A stretch of 64,000 nt of DNA. Source: Himantopus leucocephalus. Its lineage: Eukaryota; Chordata; Aves; Charadriiformes; Recurvirostridae. Positions 49,740 through 62,300 of the stretch are shown in pieces; position 1 is the first letter of the stretch, and every line of letters begins with the position of its first letter. The stretch lies in contig RSEF01000031.1 in assembly GCA_003993805.1 (NCBI GenBank), positions 51,772,463 to 51,836,462 on the forward strand. Direction: 5' to 3'. The notes beneath the pieces were generated by a model. That model made no database searches. It was not told the origin of the DNA and saw only the letters and a program-made list of their open reading frames with translations. The position numbers and the translations under genes were made by a program.

Positions 49740-49857
49740 AAAAAAAAAAAAAAAAGAAAAGAAAAAAAGGATGTCGGAATTTTTTTGAAAGCCAGAATGC
49801 ACTACTTTTGAATTGCATGGCTCCCCTGAATCTTCACTGATCATAAATGCAAGAGGA

Positions 49858-49884
49858 TGCTGCTGCTGCTGCTGCTGCTGCTGC
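49858..49884 (+). repeat. (TGC)9 trinucleotide repeat
   Basis: Nine uninterrupted TGC units (CTG/CAG class) in intronic sequence. Likely length-polymorphic. Confidence 0.9.
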
Positions 49885-50216
49885 TATCATTGTCTGCTGG
49901 TTGTAGACTGCAGTGGTGTCCGCAGGGCGGTGGGCGCACCGTAGGGACCCTTCTTCTGAAAAGTTAACAAACTGAGCCTCCGCTGCTAAATTCATATCAT
50001 TAAGCTCAATTCAAATTAGTCAGGCTGTCCCCAGGAGTAAGTTTACGCATATGTGTAGGTATTTGCCATATCTGACCTGCTTGGGGAAGAGATGAATGTG
50101 TAAAAGACACAGGGAAGAAAAAGCGTGCTCTTAGGTTAATGGAGGTTCCCAAACATCTCTTCATTATCTCAAAAATACTGGAAATACTATTGTATTTAGG
50201 CTATTGTAAGTAACTG

Positions 50217-50239
50217 TCAATACGGTTGCACCGTATTGA
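50217..50239. repeat. Perfect 9-base inverted repeat, 5-base loop
   Basis: TCAATACGG, loop TTGCA, CCGTATTGA. Short hairpin without a T-run or other context that would suggest an RNA gene. Confidence 0.6.
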
Positions 50240-53200
50240 ATGGAGCATTGATTATACAAGAGATATAGGATAGAAATATATTTAATATGGTAACAAATAA
50301 CTTCCTGTCTCTCAACTTCATGCATTTACAAGACCAGGCACCAATTGTGATCACTCAATGTGATCTTTCAGTAGTTATGTCCAGAATTACTTGTCAACAA
50401 AAACAGGTCTGAAATGTGTGTGTCAGAAGACCATAGAGGTTATTTAATTTTTGTTGATTAAAAAGGAAATTTAGCCTATTTTTTACTGTATTGGAAATGC
50501 TTTAAATATAGAAAAATATAAGCACCATTGTAAGATATAGGATTAAATTGGGTTAACCGAAAATCTCTGGGATTATGGATTTAAAAAAATTTCAGTAAAA
50601 CATATGTTCTTTAGCCTGAAATTAAGAAGGATTTAGTGTAGTGGTAATGCTAGTTCTGTCCTATTTCCTCATAAAAATAGGCTCTTTTTTCCTAATCTTC
50701 CCTGGATGTCATTCTCCACTCGCGCCTGTAGGTCGCACCCTTGCATCGCACAAAAAATCACTGCCTTTTCTGAGACGCAATTACTGTTTAGGTCGGGAAG
50801 TCTTTACTTGTGCAGACCTCTAAATGTAGCTAGTACTATTTGCATAATTTCCAGACTTTGATGACAATCTGTGATCTTAAAACAGTAGCCTAAAGATTAC
50901 GCATTAGGTTGTTTGGCCTTGTGACTCACTTCTCTCTTAAGACGTATCCTTTTTTTTCGGTGGGACGGGTGGAGAAAGGCACAACAGATCACTCTCATGA
51001 GGAACCCCGGAGGTACAATGTTCTCTCGTAATTACTTGTTTTATCGCACTGTCCGTCAGGTATTAATACATGAGCATAATTCCACATTTCTGTCTCACAT
51101 TTTTTTTCTCTGTTCTGCAAAGTACAGTGCACTCATGGTCTCCCTTAGGTAGGGTAAACACTAAGCTATAAACAAACTCTGTTCATCCTCCTCGCCATGG
51201 GCTTGACCCAACTCTCACTGGAGCCAGGAGCTCGCCCTGCAGCCGAAGTGGGTGACCGCGTTTTGCCCGAACCACTGCGGCGCAGGATGGGGCCATCCCA
51301 GGGGAACGCCGACTGCGCTGCGGTGCTGGGGAGGTGACCCGTTACCGATGCTGCTGTTTCTTGCTTTTTCAACTTGTAAAATATGCCATAGCAAAAAATG
51401 GAATATAGGCACTCTTTTTAAATCCAGGGCTGTTCAGATAGAAAATTGTTCTGCAAATTATCTTTAGAGTTTAACTTTTTTTTTTTGCCTCAGTGTATGC
51501 TTCATCGTATCGCTGCATCCATTTCCAGATCCCAGAGATAGTATACCGTCTCTTAAACTGACAGTTTATTTTCCTTCAGAGTTGCTCGCATGTCACTTAA
51601 CGCAGCACGTCTCCAGGTTTATTATTTTTTTCCCTAAGAGGTCGTACCAGAGAAGACCTGGTTATCACCCTCACCCGCGATCACGGTGTGCTGAATAAAA
51701 CTGTTGACATTTGCTCTGTTTTACTAAGGTTGTATTTAATGTTACTGGGAGTCAGCAAGCAGGGTTTAACCAAAAATAAATCCTGCAAAGCTCTTGTTAA
51801 TGTACAAGTTTATGACTGTATGTGCTGGACTGGGATATTTGCGAAGGGAACGCTGACCGTCTGAGAGAGCCTCTCGTGACCAGACTGGACCCTAATTGTG
51901 TTGTCCGGACGCCTGGTTGTGCGTTCGGAGGGGCGAAGTGCGATGCAGGTGGGAGGGAGCTAACCTTTGACTCGCTGGAGCAGCAGAAAAAGATGGGGAC
52001 TGTCAGCGCGGGAGTTTCCAGCCTTCCCCTTTCTGGCGAGAATAGAAGGCGTTTTTGTCATGGAGGGGAGAGGCACAGATTGAGTTCCCGCACACACCAA
52101 GCCACTCTTTGTCTGGGGTGGGTTTTTTNTTTTTTTTTTTTTTTAAATGCAAACCTCCTCATCTTTCAAATCGTTACAGGAACCCAAGCACTAGAAAAGC
52201 TGAGAAGAGAGTGTTTTTTATTGCTTGTTTTGCCTGGGCGAGTGCTGCACGGTTAACAAGAAAAGCTGACTTGTTTTGGAAGGTCCTGCTTTGATTTGTC
52301 CTGTCAGTGGCTGGGTGGGAAAGGCATCTGCTGTCCGCAGCAAACGGTCCTATCTTAACTCGTTAGACAAGGGGGTTGTTTTCCAGCACAGGGGTCCTGG
52401 AGGGAAGCAGGACACCCAGGAGGAGGACCCCATCATGACTGACTTCTGTCAAACCGAAGCATATACTCGTACAGGCAGAAGGAAAAAAAAATATCGTGAG
52501 GGAAGGAGGCTTCTCCATCTATACATTAAAAAAAAAAATCTTGTTTAAATATAATTTTAATTTTTTAGTCTGTTACGTCCTCACAGCAATGCACATTCTC
52601 GTGTCAGATCTTTCACGTGCAGGTCGCACGTAGGTATCAGTTTGGGTAGCAAGGAGAAGCTGACCATGCACAGGCGAGGCTGGTCGGTGACTTTCTATGC
52701 ATTGCACTTCTCTGCGTTTCTGTTCTTACTGTGCGGAAAAAATAAGGTTATGTGAAACATGACAGGAAACCATTTAACTGCTTGTCTGGAGGATAATGCT
52801 GTAAGTTATCTTTTTTAACTTTTCAGAGTTAGATAGCAGTAGGTAGAGATCTGTTGGGGTCTGTGGCAGAAAGATTACGGAGAAATACACTTACGTACCT
52901 CTACGGTAGAGACCTCTAAATTTAAAAGAAAATCTTAAGTGAGCGTATAAAACAGTACCTCATGATAAACTTATGCTAAAATGGCTACAGTGCAATTTTG
53001 GTTTTTTTCTAGCCTGTTTTCTATTTCTGCTTTTTTTAGGTGAACTAATTACTTTTTAAGAATTATTCAGAGTATAAATACTACATAGCTCTCCTTGTGT
53101 GTGGGGTATTACAATGGTGTAAAACTTGCCTTTTGCAGGTAATAATGAACAATATGTTAAGAAAAGTAGGCATTTTTAATATTTAAAGTAATTTAAAATT

Positions 53201-56200
53201 TACCTGGTAATCTACTTTTAAGACGTTCTGTCCTGTGATGACATTCAAGCAATTAGATCAAACTCTTTTTCAGTAAAGGGCAGGCTCAGTCCATGTGAAT
53301 GTGTTTACCTGAAATATTCCTTCTCTTGGGGAAGAATATCTTCTATTATCAGGAAGGTCCACCGAGCAAAGAACCAGCGATTTGTCACTGTCAAGACACA
53401 AGATCAAATTTTCAAAGGAAAAAACTGGAATGCAATCACAAGCTTTCACAAAGCAGACACTGAGTATTGTGGTCCTACTTTTAATGTATTTTTCTTTTTG
53501 AAATCTGACACGGATAAACATTATTGAAGTACTGTTTTAGGGGATTACTGGTATTACTTTGTTGTATGATGTGAAAAACCCGAGGCCGATTCTGTTCTCA
53601 TTAGGTGACTTTTACATCGGGATTTTAACAGTATTGGATTCTCCACTTGCTTTTTTTGATCAAGTTTCAGGTGTTTTGTTGCCGAGAGTGGTTTGCTGGG
53701 GCAGACTGCCTTCTTGTAGGAGAGTAAGGGTGAGGTGTTTTAGCAATGGCGCTTTCATTCAGTTCTGACGGGGTCCAGAAGTCACTGCGTCCTGGACTCC
53801 TGGCATCGGGAGGGCTGCGGACGGGTCTCCACCGTCGTGTGCTTTTCTGCCCTTCGCGTGGTATTGCCCAGGCTGTGAAAGGGGTTTCCGTTTTCTAGTG
53901 TTGGGATGCTGTTGCCTGAAGTTGTGGTGTATCAGAGCAGAAATCCGAGGGAACAGCCCTGGAGAGCCTTACAGCCAGTTCTTTGTCATCTGAAATCTTT
54001 GATCTTAGTGTGGTGGTATTTTCAAGTGGGATGTAAACACTGCTGTGGTTTTGGCTTTCTGCTCCCTGAAATGGCTGCACCCTTTCAAGTTATTTGTGCC
54101 TTCATTAAAGAAAGGTCACCAGATTTTTTTTTACACATCTGTATTGAGAAATCTATTAAATAAGAGCCCCTACTGCAAAATATGCAGCTATTTAAAAAAC
54201 AACGAACAGTGGTGTTTTGAAACTTCACAGTTCTTTAAAGTTACTACAAGTTGATCCATGAAAGACCTTTCTCACACTAGTCTTACCCAATTTTCCCTTG
54301 ATCTGTGGTGTTTGTGCAGAAGTTACCATCCGTCTTTGGGGGTGCCAAGATCCAATCACACCAAAGAAATCTGAAAATTATTTTCTTTTTTTTTTTTGCT
54401 GAGTGAATTCTTTGTGGTCAAATCAAAACCTTGTGTTCCTGTTTTTAAAATCTTTTGCCACTTACTGAACTTTTTACTAACCTGAAGTCTTCAAAAGAAA
54501 CTACTATGTTATAACTTGTCCTTCTGCTCACAGACCAGAGCAATCATTTTACTCTGAGATGAAATGGCTTAATTTCTGCCATCAATCAATGAGTATGCTA
54601 CCCAGCTTATTTGTACCAGTAAAACATCAACTTGCAGACACAGAAATAGCCCCACCCTATGGGTAACTTAAGGATAATCATGGTTAATGATACTGTAATG
54701 AGCAGAACCACCTTTCCAAAATTCCTTTTTGTACTTCTAACCCTTGCTTCCCCTTATATATATATTACGTGAAACATTCTCCTGTCTTTTACTGGGAAGA
54801 TCAAATGGTCCTTCCAGTAAAAAGTTTAGTTTGGTTTTTCCTCCTACTGGGATGAAAACGAACAGTTCCCCTTCATCCTGGTTACCCGTAACAGACTCTC
54901 CCTTTCTCCCCACATTGTGAGCTGTAACTGACCAAATGGCACAGCATCATTCATCCTGTTGCCCATATTCTTTTCTCAGACCATTTGTGATGAAGGAACA
55001 GCTTTTCTGACAACAGAAAATGTCAATAGTTGTTAGGAACCACATAAAGAAGGAGATGAAGTGAAAGGCAGCTGGCGGTGACACTGAGTGGCTGTCTAGT
55101 GATGGTCCCAGGCACAAGATCAGGAGATCAAAGTGTGGTCCCTGCCCGGCCTTGGACAATCAACTTTGGCTCAAATTCTGATGGACTAAATTTGCCGGAG
55201 TAAAGCCCAATGGCTCAGGTTTCCCGCTGGTGGCTGTTAGACCTTCAGGGGCGCGTAGCAGCTGGAGAACAGCAGTCACCTCGCTGTCGCAGAAGGTTGC
55301 CCGCTTGCCGCGGTAAGCGTTTTGGGGAACAGGGCCGGTGCGGTAGGGAACAGACGTTGCTCGTGCATTACCCAAACACCAACTCGGCGTAGCTGGGTGC
55401 TGGTTATTCGCGACCGTCTGGGAAGGATCCCTGCCCCAAAGCAGAAGTCGCACGGCTGAGGCCGTGCACCCCAGGGGTGTCTGGTACTCAAGGACAGAGC
55501 TTCACAACTTTTGTGGGTTCGTTATGATAGAGAACTTGTAATTTATCCAGAGCTTTCCAAAATTTGCAGCTCTGGTTGTATATTTCAGTGCTTCATCTTA
55601 CTGAACTCTGAAATTTGACGTTTTGCATGGAGGTAGTTAATTTTCCTTTCCAGAGTTGCACATCTGTTTTGGATTTTTAATTAAGGAGGGTTGTCAGTAT
55701 TAGATCCGTTTCACACTCCCACATGGTAGGTAGTCCTGTCCCCCTCTGTCTTTACCTCAAATGCACGTGGTACTCACACGTTTGCTGAGGTCCCAAGCCT
55801 GAAGTCAAGCCCCAACTCCTCGTCCCTGCTGTCCACATCAGGTCCTGCGTGCACTGCTGCGGACCCGCGCGGGGATGCCTGGGGAGGGGGCTGTCGCTGG
55901 CTCACACTGCAGCCGCGCGCTGTAGGCACGCTTTCCTGGGCAGCGCAATGGGCAGAAGTGAAGCCCAGCTGAGCACACCCCAGAAGTGCTGCAGATACCA
56001 CCTCCGTCTTCCTCGGGTACATCTCTGACCCATCCTTTTTTTCTTCTTGCTTTAAACCTTTTGTGGGTGGGTGAGCAATCTTCAGCTGGGTTGGTTTTTT
56101 TTTTTCAGTGCTATTTATTTCATTAGTTTTCAGTAGCATCTGTGAACCGTCCATGAAATAACTAGAGGTAAGTTAGGAGGCCAGTGCAGAAGTGCGTGAG

Positions 56201-59151
56201 ATCTTTGGAATAATTTCAATTACTATTTAAGGGTGGTAAAGATGCTTAATAGGATGTGTAGCTGTGAACATTTGGAGATGTGCTTTCACGTCCTGCTCTT
56301 GATATGACATGTTATTTTCTTTGTCTGTGTGTGTTAAGAAAGTAGGAGTTATGAAATGGCATCATGCTTTCTCTTATAACAAGAAAAGCTGAAAGGAAAA
56401 GAAGATTGGGTTGGGGAAAAAGAGAAGGAAAGAGGAATACTTCATTTTCTTATGCTAGGTGTTTTCAGGCCAAGTTGTTTTCTCATATTGATTATATAAT
56501 TTTTAAAAATATAGTCATATGCATTGTAATACCTCTCTGGTTTCTTCCAGAATTTTAAGTCACAATAATTTCTACCTCAGCAGCCAGTATTGTTGTTAAA
56601 AGATGCACTCTATTAACACAGGTTTACCTATAAAGTAAAAAAATAATCTTGATTGTAACTTGGAGCAGAGGGTGTTAGTATTGGCTTTGTCAAAAGCAGC
56701 ATTAAAATCAAGAAGGGGACTGTACCTTTTGGATATTTGTTATAAAAGAAGTAGTAACGTCTTTACGTTGTCTCGTTGTTCACTAGAAAGCTAAGCCACT
56801 GCGTGAATCTGAGCCTGTTTATTTCACAGCTACTTTAATTTTACCTTTTTTTCCCCCCGTCTGTCTGAATGTTTAAAAAGACCTTTTCTTTCCCGGTCTA
56901 TTTAAGCTATGCAAGAGCTAAATCAATCCTAAGTGGCAACCACTTCTCACAGTGTTGTGTGTGGCTGTGTGTTAATTAGCTGAAATAGATTATCCCCTGG
57001 TGTGTGGCATAGTGTTTGTGGTAACTTTTAGTGTGCATAGTTTGCAGTGGATTTCGTGTTTATTTTCATGTACTGAGGCAAATTCTCAGTGTGTCTTCAA
57101 ATTATCTCCTTGGGGGTGTTTTTTCCTGAGCTAATCCTGACAGACTCTCCCTGCCAGATATGCCCATCATCAAGAACAGGAGAACACTACACATGCAGGA
57201 ACCTCTGTGCTTGGGGCGGTATGCAAATTTAATGCCCAGCTCATTTGTGTTTCTCTTACATGGATGACAGACATTTTAACAATAACTTTCACATTTCCCC
57301 ACGGAAATCCCATTGTATTACTGTATGTATATGAGCGCATACACGCATTTACTTTGTGCGCGTGTTTGAATACGGTATTGGGAACACCTATACTTGTAAA
57401 TATGTTTTATGCCCCTTTTGTGTATTTACATATAGATAAAATGCATGTAAGAAAGCTTGTGTCAAGAATGCAGTCGTCAAACAGCTCTTTATCAGAGATG
57501 TAGCCAGATCCCGGGGAGACTTATCAGATACTAAAAAATAGATAGGGTGGAAAATGTGATAAACAAGAAATTGACACTGAAAATAATTCTACAGCATTTG
57601 GGGGTTTCATGCCTTCACATGGTGGTGAGAAGCAAGAGCATAGGAAATCAGCTTTTGTTTTCTGATGTTTGAAGCGGGCACAGTCAGAGCAAATGATATT
57701 CCAGCAGCTGGAAATAGAGCTTTCTCCGGATATGTCACAATCTTCCTGGCTGAAATGAATTCTCCCTGGTGCTACAGGTTTTGGAAGAGCTGGGAGTAGC
57801 TGAAGAGCTACTAACTTATTTTTTTTCAGCGTTTTAAAGGCCGTAACCGCAGTGTGGGCACTTGGGCACCAACATTTGTTTGTAGGCACTGAAACAAAAG
57901 GAGACGCGACTGGCAGGGGTGCAGCGCGGCGTGCCCACAGTCCCCCTCCTCTCCCTCTGTGTTTGCTGCGGTGCGGACATGTGTGCGTCTTTCTGAGAGG
58001 AATTTCAGGAGGAAAGGGTGACATCCTTCTCCCAGGCTGGCGATGGGACACGTACCCATTCCTCCATCTCTGTGAAACCAACATTCAGTTGCGCTGATTC
58101 ATCGGTTCAAATTCAGGTAGCACAAAAGTCACTCTTCCGAAGAATTTTGAAACAGAGATTCCAGAAATATGGAGAGAGGTTTTAAGGAGATTTTAAGAAA
58201 GAATTCGTACAGACATAAATACTAATATGTATACTAATACGTAAATACCACTTTTTCTTTTGGCAAGAATTTTTTTTGTCTGGAATTCCTGGTCTACCTG
58301 TATGCCGAAGTTTTGTTTCAGTAAATCTTTTCTGTTCTTCCCTGTTAGTCATTGTTCATGTTGCATTTTGAGGCTTAAAAAGCCATTTTTATCACCATAC
58401 TATTTTTTACTTTAATGCACGAGTAGAAAACTTGTTCTGCCTTTTTTTTTTTTCTGCTTGAGGTGGGAATGACAATTTCATGGTGGTGGTGTGCAGAACA
58501 AAACCAACAAAAATACCCACCTACTAAAGTATTCAAAGATTGCCAGCACAGCTCAAGAAGGAGTTCTGTAAAACTAGTAGCAATATATTCAAGTATAAAA
58601 ATGTACTGTAGAAGTAATTCAACCAATTGTCTCTCTTTTTATTCTTAGAACCAAAATTGTTATTCGTATAGAGAGATATAGCTAAACCTATGTGTACATG
58701 TAGTTGCAATATATATATATAAATTCATTTTTCTCTACCTTCTGACACTACCTGCTCTGAAGTTATATTAAGGAAAATTAAAGAAAGTATCCCATAATTG
58801 AGGTTCATCCAACATAACATGTTATACTTCATCAATTTTAATGTTATTTCACAGATAATGAATACTATGTAGTAGTACTGAATAGTATGTAATACAGTGA
58901 CAGGAATGAAAGAAGTGATATAACTATCTGATGGGGTCTTGACACTGCTTTTATTTTTGTAACTGCATGGGTTGGTAAGTTTTAAAACATACGGAGTACA
59001 TACAACTTTCAAAACGTCTGTTGCTTCAGCATGTTTTTAAACTTATTGGTGTTACTTCTCTTTTTTACTTCATTATTATGCCCTCCTTTCCCAGATTGTA
59101 TTTCTTCTGATGCTTTCTTTATCCTTTATTGTTCTGCATAATAACTTGCTA

Positions 59152-59325
59152 CACGACTAGTTCTCAAACTGTGATTTGTAGTCGCTTTCCATAGCGAGTG
59201 CTTCCCAGTTATAAATCCATATTAAACAGCATGTATTTAAAAGTTTGATGATAAGGATGTGTGCTAGTCTGGAAGAAAATGTGATAACTTAAAATGGCCT
59301 GTGATTTGAAAAGCTGGAGAAGCAG
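59152..59325. mobile_element. Possible ancient hAT-type non-autonomous DNA transposon
   Basis: The left end 'ctagttctcaaactgtg' and the right end 'ctggagaagcagtg' resemble the CAGTG.TTCTCAA termini and their reverse complement that are typical of Charlie-like hAT elements, about 170 bases apart. No clear 8-base target duplication. Weak call. Confidence 0.25.
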
Positions 59326-62300
59326 TGCTCCAGGCAGTACAGATGCACGGAGGTATCGCCATGTCTTGAATGATTTGAAGGTACAGTGAATAACTCGCTG
59401 GCAGCGTGCTGTCTCGTCCTTACACAGCCTGCTCCTCAGTCAGAACATGTCTTTGTCCCTCCAATGCAGAAATAAAAGAAGTTATCCAAGTTTCCTGGGG
59501 CAGGGGGGAAGCCTTGGAGAACGCGGCAGGGGCTCCTATGGCACATCATGTGCAAGCGCTTTCTTGTGGCTGCTGCAGGTTAAAGATTTTACCTTCTGCT
59601 GTTAGGGGCCGCACTGGGATTGTGTCTTGGGACTTGGGCTACCGCACTATTTAATTTTTTTCCATCTGTGCAGTGGTCAGTACACATCACAGTGGTTTGT
59701 TTTCTGGAAGTCGTACTGCTCGTTAACATATGTGGAGAGGCTGTGGAGGGAGGTTTCAGGTAGAAAAGCTGTATAAGCAAGCCTGGACGGATAAGAATAA
59801 TTCTGTGATGTTTTCACAAGACTTGTATTTTATTAAAAAAAAATGCTGTCTACATTGTTTCTATACCTTGCTGACAATTCTTTAGTGTTAGATTACTCAC
59901 ATTCCCTCAATATAGAAAACTTCATTGCACTGGGCCTTGATATAGCATATTGGATGATACATATAAATATTTCAAAAATGATGGTAAAGTGTTCTGGACA
60001 GTAATTACATAGAGTTTTAAGAAACTGACGTAGTTTATGGATGATTTTACTTATGCACTGCAGGGCGGAGGGGCATCCAGCTGGATTGTCACTGAGGTTT
60101 GTTGCCTCTAGCGCAATAAAAAGTCTGTAATGTTCAGGGAAGATGGTAAAATACCAATCGTTTGTCACTAAATTTGGAATTTTATCTGTGTTTACCCATA
60201 ACTGTAAAGTCTTTTTCTTGGTGTTTTCATATAAGGTTCCAAAATGGACTACTGACTGGTTAACTACAGATGCAGCATCAAAATAAAAACCCTGCGACTT
60301 TTTAATACTGTCTCATACACTCTGACATCACACAGGAAACAAGGATACTTTAATAAAGCAAAAGAAATAAGACCAAAAGAGAGTTTTCCAGCCCTGTCTG
60401 GAAAATTAAGAGTTGTTTTCCTTTCAGTATATGTTATGTATCATTTTCACCGGGGTGGAACAAGTACAAAGTAGTAGACAGCTTTTCTGCTTTGTCTCGT
60501 TTCTTAACTGTGCAAAGATGCAAACAATCAAATGAGGCACCAAGCAATGAAACCTCATCCCAACAAAGATATTACTAAATGATGTATGTCACCCAAAGGA
60601 CCTATGTAAAAGGCATGAAAATGGAATTAAAAAATGTGTGGAGGAAAGGTTATTGTGCTGTGTAAATATCTAGTTGTATCTGTGAGTGCATACATACAAA
60701 GTTATGTATGCATGTAATGTATATTTATGTCTTTATTTGGAGCTCATTCATTTCTGTTCCTAGTTGGTGTGTGTTATTTTTGGTGCCATGACAGGTGTCT
60801 TCCAGCTATGGTGATTTCCACCTCACCAGTATTTCAAAAAAAAGAGGAACCATGGAATCAGGCACCAATATGTCTTTACTAGTTAAATTTCAGTAAGGAT
60901 TTTCAAAGATCCAAGAACAAGTTTCATGCTTTTAAGATGCGAAGGGAGCCTGTAAGAAGGGACTCTTGATAGTTTGTTCTATTTTGGACGAACCGTGCAG
61001 CTGTGAAACCGTTAATGAGGGAGACAGCTTTTGTGATTATCTCAGGTCTCCATAGAGACTTTTTCCAATAACTCAGATCCTGTTCTGGTTATACACCCAA
61101 ATTCCTTCTTTCTGCCTGATATTTATTATAGGCTCTTTCAGCAGTGCGGTTAAGATTTGTCTGTAATTTCCTCAGTTGCCTTTGACTTTGTCAGTCTTCG
61201 AATTCTAGGGTTGAAACTTTTCGTTGAGCCAATGTAGTAATGTAGTTTATTTGTTTCTGAAGTAGAAAAAAATATATGTTTATGCTCACCTTAAAACACT
61301 TGCAATCATTTTGAGGATGCATTCCTACATTTTTAATCTTACCGGGACTTCCTAAAAAGGGGTCAAGTTCTGATCTTGATGTTTTGCCCAGTGTTTTCTG
61401 CCAGCACGCTGACATGTATTGGCCAGATTTTGAAAGCTGCCCTGCCTGTGTGTTGTGAGAGACGTGTTACATGTGTCCACCTGGCTACCATCTTCTTGTG
61501 GACACTCCTGTCCCCTACGAGCAGCCTTGGTTCTCTGTCCTGAAGCACTGAGGACCATTGGTCCTGCAGAGCCTGTGTGGGGGAAGGACACGTGCGGGAA
61601 TCAAGAGCTAGATAATGCCTGTGTTTTCTTTCTCCTCTGGTTGCTCTCCAGGACAAAATAAAGGAAGACGAATTCTGATTTGAAAGTAGGGCTTTTTCAG
61701 GAGGGGAGGAGAACGGGAACAACAAGGCATCCCATGAGAAAGGATGGGAAAGGGGACAAGATAGGGTTCTGCTGAGCATCATGACAGTGTGGGAAGAGGC
61801 GAGAACAGGAGAGGGAGAGTTGAGCGCAGTTAGTGAGGTGAGACCCATCAGCAGAGGGTGAGCCAGTGTCCTTCCCATGGGAGTTACAAAAAGACAGAAT
61901 AGGTGGAAAATAAGGGAAGGACGTCAGTCAGAGCTGGTCAGAGGTCTGGTGAGAGTGAGCAGTAGAGGGGTCTATACCTGCTGGAGTGCACTTTGTTGGA
62001 GAGCAGGTAGTTGAATTCCTGGGTCTTGCAAATAGCTTTGATGAGGATGACATTTAGCCCGCTGTTGTGAAGACAGCGGCCAAGCACTGCCATCACGCAG
62101 AGCATTACCTCCAGTGGTAAACTCTGCAAAGAGCCCCGGCCTGCTCACAAACCCTCAGTCTGCTTCAACGTGACAGCTCAGTTCTACAGGACCTTACAGG
62201 ATTTTTAAAATCCCAGCTGAAACTACCCCAGCCTTCCTCTCCTTGATGTCAGCAGAGGCTCAGGTGGAAGTCAGGTACTGGGGAGACAGCGAAGGAGGAG

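Noticed and set aside
49561..49844. Open frames through the second N gap
   Set aside because: More than a third of the residues are unknown because they come from Ns.
57524..58084. 186-codon open frame, minus strand
   Set aside because: The longest frame in the window, but no recognisable domain, low-complexity Pro/Arg/Ser composition, no splice or expression signal. Consistent with chance in a GC-richer stretch.
61600..61680. Possible next MCTP1 exon after CTCTCCAG at about 61651
   Set aside because: Reads DKIKEDEF then a stop; it does not match the membrane region or acidic loop of MCTP1.
61363..61878. 171-codon open frame, minus strand
   Set aside because: Purine-rich plus strand gives a Ser/Pro/Leu-rich reverse frame; composition effect, no domain.
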